Shown: positions 26,394 to 34,980 of the stretch, piece after piece | How positions within the stretch are numbered: the stretch's first letter is position 1 | How the letters are laid out: every line of letters begins with the position of its first letter | NCBI GenBank assembly: GCA_028282065.1 | Contig: JANQIR010000091.1 | Coordinates: forward strand, 1 to 38,890 | Source: Aestuariivirgaceae bacterium | Lineage (GTDB): Bacteria; Pseudomonadota; Alphaproteobacteria; Rhizobiales; Aestuariivirgaceae | Reading direction: 5' to 3' | DNA length: 38,890 nucleotides | The notes under the pieces: model-generated | What the model was told of the DNA's origin: nothing | The model's input: the letters and a program-made list of their open reading frames with translations, nothing else | The model's database searches: none | Position numbers and translations under genes: made by a program

Positions 26394-27779
26394 ATGGGTA
26401 GCATGGCTCCTGTATTTTCATCTGTCATGGACGCCATTGGCAATACGCCGATGCACGAGGTCACAAGGCTTGATACCGGACCGTGCCGGATGTTCCTCAA
26501 GCTGGAGAATCAGAACCCGGGAGGCTCCATCAAGGACAGGATCGGCAGATCGATGATTCTGGCAGCCGAGACGGACGGTTCGCTTCAACCCGGTGGAACG
26601 ATCATCGAAGCGACGGCAGGCAATACGGGGCTGGGCCTTGCGCTGGTTGCGGCGCAAAAGGGTTACAAACTGGTCATCGTGGTGCCCGACAAGATGGCGC
26701 AGGAAAAGATCTTTCACCTCAGGGCCATGGGCGCGGAGGTGGTGACGACACGTTCCGATGTGGGCAAAGGACACCCCGACTACTATCAGGACATTGCGGA
26801 GCGCCTGTCGAAGGAAAACGGCTGGTTCTACGCCAACCAGTTCGCCAATCCGGCCAATCCCAGCGCCCACGAGACAACCACGGGTCCTGAGATTCTGGCG
26901 CAGTTGAGCGCTGCCGGTACATCGTTGGATGCAATGGTGTGTGGTGTCGGGTCAGGCGGAACCGTCACCGGTCTTGCCCATTGTTTTGCGGAGCATTCTC
27001 CCGGTACTGAAATGGTGCTGGCCGATCCGGAAGGCTCTATCCTCGCCCACTATATCGATACAGGAGAGGTCTCCACCGACGTCGGTTCGTGGATGGTCGA
27101 AGGCATTGGTGAGGATTTCCTGCCACCGGTCGCGGATCTCAGTTCCGTCAAGACGGCGTTCACGATCCCGGACGAGGAGGCGTTTTTTACCGCGCGCGAA
27201 CTGTTGGAGAAAGAGGGGGTGCTGGCCGGTTCATCCTCCGGCACGCTGATCGCGGCGGCATTGCGCTGGGCGCGCCAGCAAAGCGAACCCAAGACAGTCT
27301 GTACCTTCGTGTGCGACAGCGGAAACAAGTACCTGTCCAAAATGTTCAACGATTATTGGATGTTGGACAACGGGTTTATCAAACCAAGTCAACGCGGCGA
27401 CCTGCGCGACCTGATTACCCGCAAGCACGGCGAGCGCCAGACCGTCACGGTCAAGCCTGCCACTCCGCTTGAGCAGGCCTACCGGCAAATGAAGCTCTAT
27501 GACATCTCGCAGCTTCCGGTCATCGACGACGACAGGCTGGTCGGTATCCTCGACGAGGAGGACCTGCTTTTGCAGGTTTATCAGGAAGGCAGTTTTTCCG
27601 GACTGACGTCGGATATCATGGCGCGCGATATCAGGGTGGTTTCTCCAGATGACAGCCTCGACCGGGTGCTGCTATTGCTGACCAAGGGTATGGTTGTGCC
27701 GGTTGTCAGCGACAGGGGCTTTCTCGGCCTGATAACCAAGATCGATGTGCTCAATCACCTGCGGTTGCACGCATCCTGA
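26394..27779 (+). CDS. cbs: cystathionine beta-synthase (PLP domain plus CBS pair)
   Basis: A 461-residue fold-type II PLP enzyme. The PLP lysine is Lys47 in NPGGSIKDRI; the substrate loop EATAGNTGLGLAL (near 78-90) and the phosphate-binding GVGSGGTVTG (near 184) are visible. The catalytic domain (about 5-330) is followed by two CBS domains (about 340-460, TPLEQAYRQMKLYDISQLPVIDDDRLVGILDEEDLL and the C-terminal repeat), the architecture of true cystathionine beta-synthase. It condenses serine and homocysteine to cystathionine. ATG 26394 follows AGGGAGAG; the upstream frame overlaps trhO and is not coding. The next gene, a cystathionine lyase-type enzyme, would complete reverse transsulfuration. 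Confidence 0.92.
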   Translation: MGSMAPVFSSVMDAIGNTPMHEVTRLDTGPCRMFLKLENQNPGGSIKDRIGRSMILAAETDGSLQPGGTIIEATAGNTGLGLALVAAQKGYKLVIVVPDKMAQEKIFHLRAMGAEVVTTRSDVGKGHPDYYQDIAERLSKENGWFYANQFANPANPSAHETTTGPEILAQLSAAGTSLDAMVCGVGSGGTVTGLAHCFAEHSPGTEMVLADPEGSILAHYIDTGEVSTDVGSWMVEGIGEDFLPPVADLSSVKTAFTIPDEEAFFTARELLEKEGVLAGSSSGTLIAAALRWARQQSEPKTVCTFVCDSGNKYLSKMFNDYWMLDNGFIKPSQRGDLRDLITRKHGERQTVTVKPATPLEQAYRQMKLYDISQLPVIDDDRLVGILDEEDLLLQVYQEGSFSGLTSDIMARDIRVVSPDDSLDRVLLLLTKGMVVPVVSDRGFLGLITKIDVLNHLRLHAS

Positions 27780-27798
27780 TTAAGTCAAGGGAATTTCA

Positions 27799-28965
27799 AT
27801 GAAGAAGAACCGACAGGGGTTCGCGACCCGGGCGATCCACGCCGGTCAAAGGCCCGACCCGGTGACCGGTGCCATCATGACGCCGATCTATGCCTCTTCC
27901 ACCTATGTTCAGGCCAGCCCCGGCGACCACAAGGGGTATGAGTATTCACGTACCGGCAATCCGACGCGCAAGGCATTGGAAGACTGCATTGCCGATCTGG
28001 AAAACGGCGGGGCGGGCTTTGGATTTGCCTCCGGCATGGCTGCTACGGGCACGATACTGGAACTTCTCGATGCAGGCGCACATGTGGTTGCCGGGGACGA
28101 TCTTTACGGCGGCACATACCGGATCATGAATAACGTTCGTAACCGGTCTGCGGGTTTGAAGATCACAACCGTTGACTTTTCCGATCTGGACACCGTCGAG
28201 GCGGCGATCACGCCGGACACCAAGATGCTGTGGGTCGAAACGCCGACCAATCCGCTGCTGAAGCTGGTCGACCTAGAGGGTGTGGCGGAGCTTGGCCGCA
28301 AGCACGGGCTGATAAGCGTTGCCGACAACACCTTCGCCTCGCCTTGGTGCCAGCGGCCCATCGATCACGGTATCGACATGGTGGTGCACTCGGCGACCAA
28401 GTACCTCAACGGTCATTCCGACATTGTGGCGGGTGTTGTGGTGACGCCTCCTGACCAGCGCCATGATGACTTGGCGAGCCGGATTGCCTACCTGCAAAAC
28501 GCCGTCGGCGGTGTGCTGGGCGCCAATGATGCGTTCTGGGTCTTGCGGGCGCTGAAGACGCTTCCGCTCAGGATGGAGCGTCACTGTGCCAATGCGCAGG
28601 CAATCGCCGAGTGGCTTGAGAGGCATGACAAGATCGATAAGGTCTACTATCCCGGACTTGCATCTCATCCGCAGCACTATCTGGCGAAGCGGCAGATGAA
28701 CGGATGCGGAGGTGTCGTTACGGCAATCATCAAGGGCGGGCTGGAGCCGGCCAAGCGGTTCCTCGAGCGCACGGAGCTTTTCGCACTTGCCGAGAGCCTT
28801 GGCGGTGTCGAGAGCCTGATCGAGCATCCGGCAATCATGACCCATGCCTCCATTCCGCCGGATGTCCGTGCCGAAATCGGCATCGACGACGGGCTGGTGC
28901 GTCTGTCGGTCGGCGTGGAAGACGTGGATGACCTGATTGCGGATCTTGGTCAGGCTTTGAGATAG
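27799..28965 (+). CDS. PLP-dependent transsulfuration enzyme (cystathionine gamma-lyase likely)
   Basis: A 388-residue Cys/Met metabolism PLP enzyme (fold type I). Motifs: ATRAIHAGQRPDPVTGAIMTPIYASSTYVQ at the start, YEYSRTGNPTRKALE (48-61), the PLP lysine Lys201 in VHSATKYLNGHSD, and GGVESLIEHPAIMTHASIP near the end. The family includes cystathionine gamma-lyase, gamma-synthase, beta-lyase and O-acetylhomoserine sulfhydrylase, which are hard to separate by eye. The position 19 bases after cystathionine beta-synthase favours gamma-lyase, giving cysteine, 2-oxobutyrate and ammonia. The start MKKNRQGFATRAIHAG matches the family. Confidence 0.9.
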   Translation: MKKNRQGFATRAIHAGQRPDPVTGAIMTPIYASSTYVQASPGDHKGYEYSRTGNPTRKALEDCIADLENGGAGFGFASGMAATGTILELLDAGAHVVAGDDLYGGTYRIMNNVRNRSAGLKITTVDFSDLDTVEAAITPDTKMLWVETPTNPLLKLVDLEGVAELGRKHGLISVADNTFASPWCQRPIDHGIDMVVHSATKYLNGHSDIVAGVVVTPPDQRHDDLASRIAYLQNAVGGVLGANDAFWVLRALKTLPLRMERHCANAQAIAEWLERHDKIDKVYYPGLASHPQHYLAKRQMNGCGGVVTAIIKGGLEPAKRFLERTELFALAESLGGVESLIEHPAIMTHASIPPDVRAEIGIDDGLVRLSVGVEDVDDLIADLGQALR

Positions 28966-28975
28966 GCTGGACTTG

Positions 28976-30055
28976 ATGTCTCCTGAGAACTTCGAACCAG
29001 TGCGAATTGTTCATTTGCAAGGTGGTTTGAGAGCAATTGATCAATGCGAAGACCACATTGCAATTCAATGCAGTGCGAAACTACCTCTCGCAAAAACTAA
29101 ACGACCCGCCTACAAGCAACTCTATTCCTTTCTTAAAGGCTCTGGTTTTTCGGTAATTGGTGTCCAAATGCTGTTGTATCAGGAGCACTACGATGGGCTC
29201 GAACATCCTGAATTTGAGACAGTGAGTCTTCCAGATGCTTTTGCGGGAAGGGCGTGCCGACAATACTGGAGTGGTCTTGCGCAACACGCAGAGGCTTCAG
29301 GACATGCGGTTGCGGCCGATATCGGTCAGCAGACCCTGACTTACCTTCACTTGCTAAATATCCGATTGAACGAGGTGAGTGATGCGTATTCGTTCGCGCT
29401 GAGAAAGCTCATTGCGAGGGACGATAGTAGCCCGAGTACGTGCATCTCAGATTTCAATCTCTATCGAATTCAGGCCACTGTCCATGCGCTGATGGCTGAC
29501 GCGGTGAGTTTCCGAGATTGCATGGCTAAGGCGATTTGGAGGCTGGTACTTAGAGAGAAAGACGAAAATGTTCAGACAATGGGGACGTTACTAAAAAGGA
29601 CGCGAAACCACAAAGGGAAGCTTGTCGAAAAGGTCCAACGATGTGGGGCAAAGGGTGGCTGGTTGAAACAAATGGGGGAACTACGAGACGAAATCGTTCA
29701 TGTGGCGCCGCTGAATACTCAGCACAAGATTTCAGGCTATCACAAGAGGTCCATTTCGCCTCCCAACGCAAATGTTGCATTGCCGACACTCAAGTATCCG
29801 CTCTTGCAAGCCGACGGCTCTCTTTGGAATGGGGGTGACGCTATAGGCCCGCATGCCGATGATGAGGCCTATTCTGCAGCGTTTGGTGAATACAAAGCGT
29901 TTGCGGATGACGGTCTTGACGCTCTTGATTATTGTCATTCGGTTGTGGTGAATCTGGCCGCTCTGGCACACGAGACTGCCGTTAGTACTGGGCTAAAGAG
30001 TGAGATGACCGTCATCACTGACGAAGACCTATTAGACAAGCCGAGCTTCCGTTAG
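28976..30055 (+). CDS. unrecognised accessory protein with R-X4-H motif (HEPN-like?)
   Basis: A 359-residue soluble protein I cannot assign. ATG 28976 was used; the in-frame TTG at 28973 is one codon earlier. It is predicted largely helical from about 115 on ([56 protein letters not shown]). [13 protein letters not shown] ends in R237-X4-H242 (RDEIVH), the kind of motif found in HEPN RNases and in uncharacterised proteins of that fold. Base composition differs from its neighbours: 25 G/C of 60 at 29041-29100, against 38 of 60 at 28801-28860. The codons are also more AT-rich, suggesting recent acquisition. Its TAG stop overlaps the ttcA GTG by one base. The HEPN reading is inference only. Confidence 0.7.
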   Translation: MSPENFEPVRIVHLQGGLRAIDQCEDHIAIQCSAKLPLAKTKRPAYKQLYSFLKGSGFSVIGVQMLLYQEHYDGLEHPEFETVSLPDAFAGRACRQYWSGLAQHAEASGHAVAADIGQQTLTYLHLLNIRLNEVSDAYSFALRKLIARDDSSPSTCISDFNLYRIQATVHALMADAVSFRDCMAKAIWRLVLREKDENVQTMGTLLKRTRNHKGKLVEKVQRCGAKGGWLKQMGELRDEIVHVAPLNTQHKISGYHKRSISPPNANVALPTLKYPLLQADGSLWNGGDAIGPHADDEAYSAAFGEYKAFADDGLDALDYCHSVVVNLAALAHETAVSTGLKSEMTVITDEDLLDKPSFR

Positions 30056-30951
30056 TGTCGGCGCGAGAAAATCCAAGTCTGACAAGCAGTTCATCGTGGC
30101 CGCTGGATGCCACGTCCCATCCGCTTTTCGCCGATGTGCCGTCGTCGGTGACGTTCCGCAAGCTGCGCAAACGGCTGCTGCGGCAGGTCCGTCAGGCACT
30201 GGATGACTTCTCGATGTTGCCACAGGCGGCCTCCGGCGGGCGGCCGCGCTGGCTTGTGGGCCTGTCAGGCGGCAAGGATTCCTTCGGCCTGCTGGCTCTA
30301 CTGCTGGACCTGCAATGGCGCGGGTTGTTGCCGGTGGATCTCCTGGCGTGCAATCTGGATCAGGGGCAGCCGGGGTTTCCGAAACACGTATTGCCGGAGT
30401 TTCTTGACCGGTACGATATCGCGCATCGCATTGAACAGCGCGACACATATTCGGTGGTGACGTCCAAGATCGAGGAGGGCCGGACCTACTGTGCCCTGTG
30501 TTCCAGGTTGCGGCGGGGGCATCTTTACCGGGTGGCGCGCGAAGAGGGGTGCGAGGCGCTGATCCTTGGCCATCACCGCGAAGATATCCTCGAGACGTTC
30601 TTCATGAACCTGTTTCACGGCGGTCAGCTCTCCACCATGCCGGCCAAACTGAAGAACGACGATGGCGATGTGATGGTCATGCGGCCGCTTTGCTACTGTG
30701 CCGAGGACGATCTTGAGAAGTTCGCCCATCTGATGCGATTTCCCATCATTCCCTGCGATCTGTGCGGCAGTCAGGACGGTTTGCAGAGGGTTTCGACCAA
30801 GCGCTATCTGGCGGAGATGGAACAACGGTATCCCGGTCGCAAGGATACGATGATCCGTGCGCTGGCGAATGTCCGTCCAAGCCATCTGCTTGACCGGCGG
30901 ATCTATGATTTTGCCAATCTGGTTCGCCTGGATGATATTAATGGGTCCTGA
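30055..30951 (+). CDS. ttcA: tRNA 2-thiocytidine(32) synthetase TtcA
   Basis: A 298-residue PP-loop ATPase that thiolates cytidine 32 of tRNA with an iron-sulfur cluster. The P-loop SGGKDS is at 71-76. Cys146 and Cys149 ([10 protein letters not shown]) and Cys234/Cys237 (IPCDLCGSQ) are the expected CXXC pairs, and [20 protein letters not shown] (171-190) is very characteristic of TtcA. The GTG start at 30055 overlaps the preceding stop (TAGTG); other downstream starts are less likely because the N-terminal helix [16 protein letters not shown] is needed. The C-terminus is [18 protein letters not shown] 168-base gap to the next gene contains no feature I can support. Confidence 0.96.
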   Translation: MSARENPSLTSSSSWPLDATSHPLFADVPSSVTFRKLRKRLLRQVRQALDDFSMLPQAASGGRPRWLVGLSGGKDSFGLLALLLDLQWRGLLPVDLLACNLDQGQPGFPKHVLPEFLDRYDIAHRIEQRDTYSVVTSKIEEGRTYCALCSRLRRGHLYRVAREEGCEALILGHHREDILETFFMNLFHGGQLSTMPAKLKNDDGDVMVMRPLCYCAEDDLEKFAHLMRFPIIPCDLCGSQDGLQRVSTKRYLAEMEQRYPGRKDTMIRALANVRPSHLLDRRIYDFANLVRLDDINGS

Positions 30952-31119
30952 CCATAGTTGAATGCGCGTATTCGTCGTAGCGTCAATGTCGCGCCGGAAG
31001 CCGAATTTTCAGCTTGCCAAAGGGCGTGCGATTTGAGACGTCTTCGCGCAGCGGCCGCGCGTTCGGGGAAATGCGGGGCGCAACGCACCGAATTGGCTCT
31101 TCCAGGGGAGGATTTTTTA

Positions 31120-32229
31120 ATGAAGACACGTGCTGCAGTGGCGTTCGAGGCGGGCAAGCCTCTGGAAATCGTCGAAGTTGACCTGGAAGGGCCGAAAGAG
31201 GGCGAAGTGCTGGTCGAAATGAAGGCGACCGGTATTTGCCATACAGACGAGTTCACGCTGTCGGGTGCCGATCCCGAAGGTGCTTTTCCAGCCATTCTCG
31301 GCCATGAGGGCGCCGGTATCGTCCAGGAAGTTGGCCCCGGCGTAAAGTCATTGCAGCCAGGCGATCATGTCATTCCGCTTTACACGCCCGAATGCCGCGA
31401 GTGCGAATACTGCCTGAACCCCAAGACCAATCTGTGTCAGGCGATCCGGTCGACACAAGGCCAGGGCGTCATGCCGGATGGCACCAGCCGCTTCTCCTAC
31501 AAGGGGCAGAAGGTCCTGCATTATATGGGGTGTTCGACCTTTTCCAATCATTCGGTGCTGCCGGAAATAGCACTGGCCAAAGTCAACAAGGATGCCCCGT
31601 TTGAGAACATCTGCTACATCGGCTGCGGTGTGACGACCGGCATCGGTGCGGTGATCCACACGGCAAAGGTGGAAGAGGGCTCCAACTGCGTCGTCTTCGG
31701 GCTGGGGGGTATTGGTCTCAACGTAATCCAAGGATGCCGGCTGGCCGGAGCGGATAAGATTGTCGGTGTCGACATCAATCCCGATCGCGAGGGTTGGGGC
31801 AAGAAGTTCGGCATGACCCACTTTGTCAATCCGGACAAGGTCGAAGGAGATCTGGTGGCGCATCTGGTCGAACTGACCGGTGGCGGCGCGGACTACTCGT
31901 TCGAGTGCATCGGTAATGTGAACGTCATGCGCATGGCTTTGGAATGTGCCCACAAGGGATGGGGCGAGTCGATTATCATTGGCGTCGCCGGTGCCGGGCA
32001 GGAAATTTCCACCCGGCCGTTCCAGCTTGTTACCGGCCGGTCCTGGCGCGGCACCGCTTTCGGTGGTGCCCGCGGCCGTACGGACGTGCCGAAGATCGTC
32101 GACTGGTACATGGAGGGCAAGATCCAGATCGATCCGATGATTACGCATAAGCTGGCGCTTGAAGATATCAACCAGGCTTTCGACCTGATGCATGCGGGCG
32201 AAAGCATCCGTTCGGTCGTGGTCTATTGA
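31120..32229 (+). CDS. frmA: S-(hydroxymethyl)glutathione dehydrogenase / class III alcohol dehydrogenase
   Basis: A 369-residue zinc-dependent medium-chain dehydrogenase that oxidises S-hydroxymethylglutathione with NAD+. Catalytic zinc ligands: Cys40 (GICHTDE) and His62-Glu63 (ILGHEGAG). Structural zinc cysteines are at 92, 95, 98 and 106 ([18 protein letters not shown]), and the NAD-binding GLGGIGLNV lies near 195. DMHLVTG-type C-terminal features ([16 protein letters not shown]) are typical of class III. ATG 31120 follows GGGGAGGATTTTTTA, a strong ribosome binding site; upstream in-frame sequence is not needed. fghA, which hydrolyses its product, lies 1.8 kb downstream. Confidence 0.97.
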   Translation: MKTRAAVAFEAGKPLEIVEVDLEGPKEGEVLVEMKATGICHTDEFTLSGADPEGAFPAILGHEGAGIVQEVGPGVKSLQPGDHVIPLYTPECRECEYCLNPKTNLCQAIRSTQGQGVMPDGTSRFSYKGQKVLHYMGCSTFSNHSVLPEIALAKVNKDAPFENICYIGCGVTTGIGAVIHTAKVEEGSNCVVFGLGGIGLNVIQGCRLAGADKIVGVDINPDREGWGKKFGMTHFVNPDKVEGDLVAHLVELTGGGADYSFECIGNVNVMRMALECAHKGWGESIIIGVAGAGQEISTRPFQLVTGRSWRGTAFGGARGRTDVPKIVDWYMEGKIQIDPMITHKLALEDINQAFDLMHAGESIRSVVVY

Positions 32230-32260
32230 CGATGCCTCATGTGCGGGCGACGGTGTGTCC

Positions 32261-33409
32261 ATGAGCACACCGCTGCCCGATTACAGCGAAGAGATCGGCC
32301 TTCTGCGGGTCCAGGTGCAGCGCTTCATCAATGAAGAGGTGATGCCCTGCGGTGATACCTGGGAGGCAGACGGTGCAGTTCCCCGTGATGTGCTGAAGCG
32401 GATGGGCGAACTGGGGCTTTTCGGAATCCGCTATCCCGAGAAATATGGCGGCGCAGCGCTCGATACCCGCGCAAGTATCGCGTTTGCGGAGGAGCTCGGG
32501 CGGTCTACCTATGGCGGGTTTGCAATCACGGCTCTGGTCCATACGGATATGGCATCGCCACATGTGGCCAATGCCGGTACTGATGAACAAAAGGACCGCT
32601 ACATGCCGGGCATCGTGTCCGGCGACACCATTACGGCGGTCGCCGTCTCAGAACCGGGAGCGGGCTCTGATGTGGCAAACATTCGCACCAGCGCCCGGAA
32701 ATCCGGAAACGGCTGGGTGCTGAACGGCTCCAAAATGTTCATCACCAATGGCCAGCACGCAAATTTATACTTCGTTGCTGCCAAGACCGACCCGGATGCC
32801 AAGGGCTCGCGGGGTATCTCGATGTTCATCGTTGAGAAGGGGGCTGCGGGCTTCGCCGTCAGCCGCAATCTTGATAAAATGGGATGGCGGTCATCGGATA
32901 CGGCGGAGTTGTCGTTTGACGACTGCTGGGTCCCGGCGGACGCGATGTTGGGCGAAGAGAACCGCGGTTTCTACGCGATCATGCAGAATTTCCAGAACGA
33001 GCGCGCGGTGCTGGGTGCGCAGGCGATGGGGGAAGCCCAAAAAGCAATCGATCTGACGTTGGGCTACGTAAAGACGCGTGAGGCATTTGGCGCCGCGCTA
33101 TGGGAAAAGGATGTGATCCGGCAGCGGCTGGCGATGCTGCAAGCGCAGGTGGCGGCGGCGCGGCAACTGGTCTATCACGCCGCTGCGCGCGATGCCGCCG
33201 GCGAGGAGTGCGTCAAGGACGTGTCGATGGTCAAGGCCCTGTGCGGCGAACTGGTCAACGAAGTTGTCTATACATGCCAGCAATTCCATGGCGGCTTCGG
33301 ATATATGCGCGAAGCGCCGATCGAGCGTATGGTGCGCGATGCCAGGGTGCAGGCGATTGGCGGTGGTGCGACGGAAGTCATGCTCGAAGAAGTCGCGAAG
33401 CGGATGTAG
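32261..33409 (+). CDS. acyl-CoA dehydrogenase family protein
   Basis: A 382-residue FAD-dependent flavoprotein of acyl-CoA dehydrogenase type, with the family landmarks EPGAGSDVANIRTSA (131-145) and NGSKMFITNGQHANLY (155-170). The short-chain/isovaleryl-type Glu247 in NFQNERAVL is the likely catalytic base. At the usual medium-chain position the sequence is GGGATEVM rather than the EG(T/A) form. It ends QFHGGFGYMREAPIERMVRDARVQAIGGGATEVMLEEVAKRM. The substrate is unknown; branched or aromatic acyl-CoA is possible. ATG 32261 (MSTPLPDYSEEIG) lies 32 bases after the dehydrogenase stop. The preceding ribosome binding site is weak. Confidence 0.93.
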   Translation: MSTPLPDYSEEIGLLRVQVQRFINEEVMPCGDTWEADGAVPRDVLKRMGELGLFGIRYPEKYGGAALDTRASIAFAEELGRSTYGGFAITALVHTDMASPHVANAGTDEQKDRYMPGIVSGDTITAVAVSEPGAGSDVANIRTSARKSGNGWVLNGSKMFITNGQHANLYFVAAKTDPDAKGSRGISMFIVEKGAAGFAVSRNLDKMGWRSSDTAELSFDDCWVPADAMLGEENRGFYAIMQNFQNERAVLGAQAMGEAQKAIDLTLGYVKTREAFGAALWEKDVIRQRLAMLQAQVAAARQLVYHAAARDAAGEECVKDVSMVKALCGELVNEVVYTCQQFHGGFGYMREAPIERMVRDARVQAIGGGATEVMLEEVAKRM

Positions 33410-33453
33410 GACCCTTCAATCCGGCGAGATTGGGTTAGCGGAGAAATACGGCA

Positions 33454-33954
33454 GTGATCAGATCGATTGCACGGTTCATGGTTTGTGGGATGCTTCTGGC
33501 GGGCGCAGGGGTACCGGGACTGGCTGCTGACGGGGCGAAGATCCGTCTCAAACTGTTCAGCCTGGATATGCTTAAGCAGAACTCGGGGAACTACCGTAAA
33601 GGCTGCATGGTGGATCTGTGGCAGCACAACAAGGATCGCTGGGACGACAAATTTCCTTTCGTCTTTCACTGGTCGCTGGCCGATCCGGAGGAGTTCGTAA
33701 ACCCTGTGATCAAGGTCGGGGATGATTTCATCGAACTGGAGCGGATCGCGACGGGTGGCGGTGAGAAAGGCTATCGTCTTCATCCGCATCAGTTGTTTCG
33801 CAGCCTTGACGGCAAATACCATGTCATCATGAACCTGACCCTCGTCGAGGAGCCGGGTGAGGTTATCGAGGTCACCAAAGGTGCAATGACCGTGATTCAC
33901 GACGGCAAGCCGCCGTTTCGGGTGCCTGTCGCCGGTGCCGGCGGGTGCCTGTAG
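33454..33954 (+). CDS. unrecognised secreted protein between acyl-CoA dehydrogenase and fghA
   Basis: A 166-residue protein starting at GTG 33454, with GCGGAGAAATAC upstream. A signal peptide is visible (IARFMVCGMLLAGAGVPGLAADG, cleavage near 25). The mature part is beta-rich with Lys/Asp/Trp (GCMVDLWQHNKDRWDDKFPFVFHWSLADPEEFVNPVIKVGDDFIELERIATGGG). It ends with a glycine-rich FRVPVAGAGGCL. The two mature Cys residues (C52 and C165) could form a disulfide. I do not recognise the family. Neighbours: acyl-CoA dehydrogenase 44 bases upstream and S-formylglutathione hydrolase 37 bases downstream. Confidence 0.75.
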   Translation: MIRSIARFMVCGMLLAGAGVPGLAADGAKIRLKLFSLDMLKQNSGNYRKGCMVDLWQHNKDRWDDKFPFVFHWSLADPEEFVNPVIKVGDDFIELERIATGGGEKGYRLHPHQLFRSLDGKYHVIMNLTLVEEPGEVIEVTKGAMTVIHDGKPPFRVPVAGAGGCL

Positions 33955-33991
33955 CTATAAATCAGTCCTAAAAAACCCAGGAATTCCGTCT

Positions 33992-34837
33992 ATGACCATA
34001 AATGAGATTTCCGCCAACAGGTGTTTTGGCGGCGTACAAGGTGTCTACTCGCACGAATCGCGCGCCACCGGCACGCAGATGACATTTGCGGTCTTTGCTC
34101 CCGAACAAACAATGGACGGACCGGTTCCGGTTCTTTGGTATCTGTCGGGGCTGACCTGTACGCACGAGAACGCCATGGTCAAGGCTGGTGCCCAGGGCCT
34201 TGCGGCCAAACATGGCATCATGCTGGTGTTTCCCGATACCAGCCCGCGTGGCGAGGGGGTGCCGGACGATCCCGATGGGGCCTACGATTTCGGGCTTGGG
34301 GCAGGTTTCTACGTTAACGCCACGCAGCAGCCGTGGGCAAAGCACTACCGGATGTATGATTACATTGTCAGTGAACTACCGGACATCCTGGCAGAGTATT
34401 TCGCTGCGGATATGGATCGCCAGGCGATTACCGGCCATTCGATGGGTGGCCACGGTGCGTTGACAATCGCTCTCAAGACTCCGGGGCAATTCAAGTCGGT
34501 GTCGGCATTTTCTCCCATCGTGTCACCGATGAATTGTCCGTGGGGCCACAAGGCTTTAGGCGGGTATCTGGGCGAGGATCGGAATGCCTGGGCCGAACAC
34601 GATGCCTGTGCACTGGTCGGACAGGCCGCCGAGCGTCTGCCACTGCTGGTGGACCAGGGTGATGCGGACGGATTTCTGGCAGAACAACTCAAGCCGGAAC
34701 TGTTGCAGCAGGCCTGCGAGCGCGCCGGTCATCCGCTGATCTTGAGAATGCAAGAAGGTTACGATCACTCATATTTCTTTATCTCGACATTCATATGCGA
34801 CCATATGGACTGGCATGCAAAAGCGCTTAAACAGTAA
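33992..34837 (+). CDS. fghA: S-formylglutathione hydrolase
   Basis: A 281-residue esterase-D family alpha/beta hydrolase that releases formate and glutathione from S-formylglutathione. The nucleophile is Ser150 in GHSMGGHGAL; Asp near 227 (VDQGDADGF) and His near 261 (GYDHSYFF) complete the triad. PVLWYLSGLTCTHENAMVKAGAQ and PDTSPRGEGVPDDP are diagnostic. ATG 33992 follows CAGGAATTCC; the upstream in-frame ATG at 33935 is inside the neighbouring coding region. With the dehydrogenase it forms a full glutathione-linked formaldehyde oxidation route. Confidence 0.97.
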   Translation: MTINEISANRCFGGVQGVYSHESRATGTQMTFAVFAPEQTMDGPVPVLWYLSGLTCTHENAMVKAGAQGLAAKHGIMLVFPDTSPRGEGVPDDPDGAYDFGLGAGFYVNATQQPWAKHYRMYDYIVSELPDILAEYFAADMDRQAITGHSMGGHGALTIALKTPGQFKSVSAFSPIVSPMNCPWGHKALGGYLGEDRNAWAEHDACALVGQAAERLPLLVDQGDADGFLAEQLKPELLQQACERAGHPLILRMQEGYDHSYFFISTFICDHMDWHAKALKQ

Positions 34838-34980
34838 AAAATACATGTCGGAACGGTGCGACAAAAGGATTAAACTGACCTGATCCATGGACTTGGGACG
34901 ACCGTTTGCATATATGGTCCCCATGGAAGCAAGGCAGACGTGAAAACCTGCCCTTCGGATAAGCTTAAGGAAACAACTAT

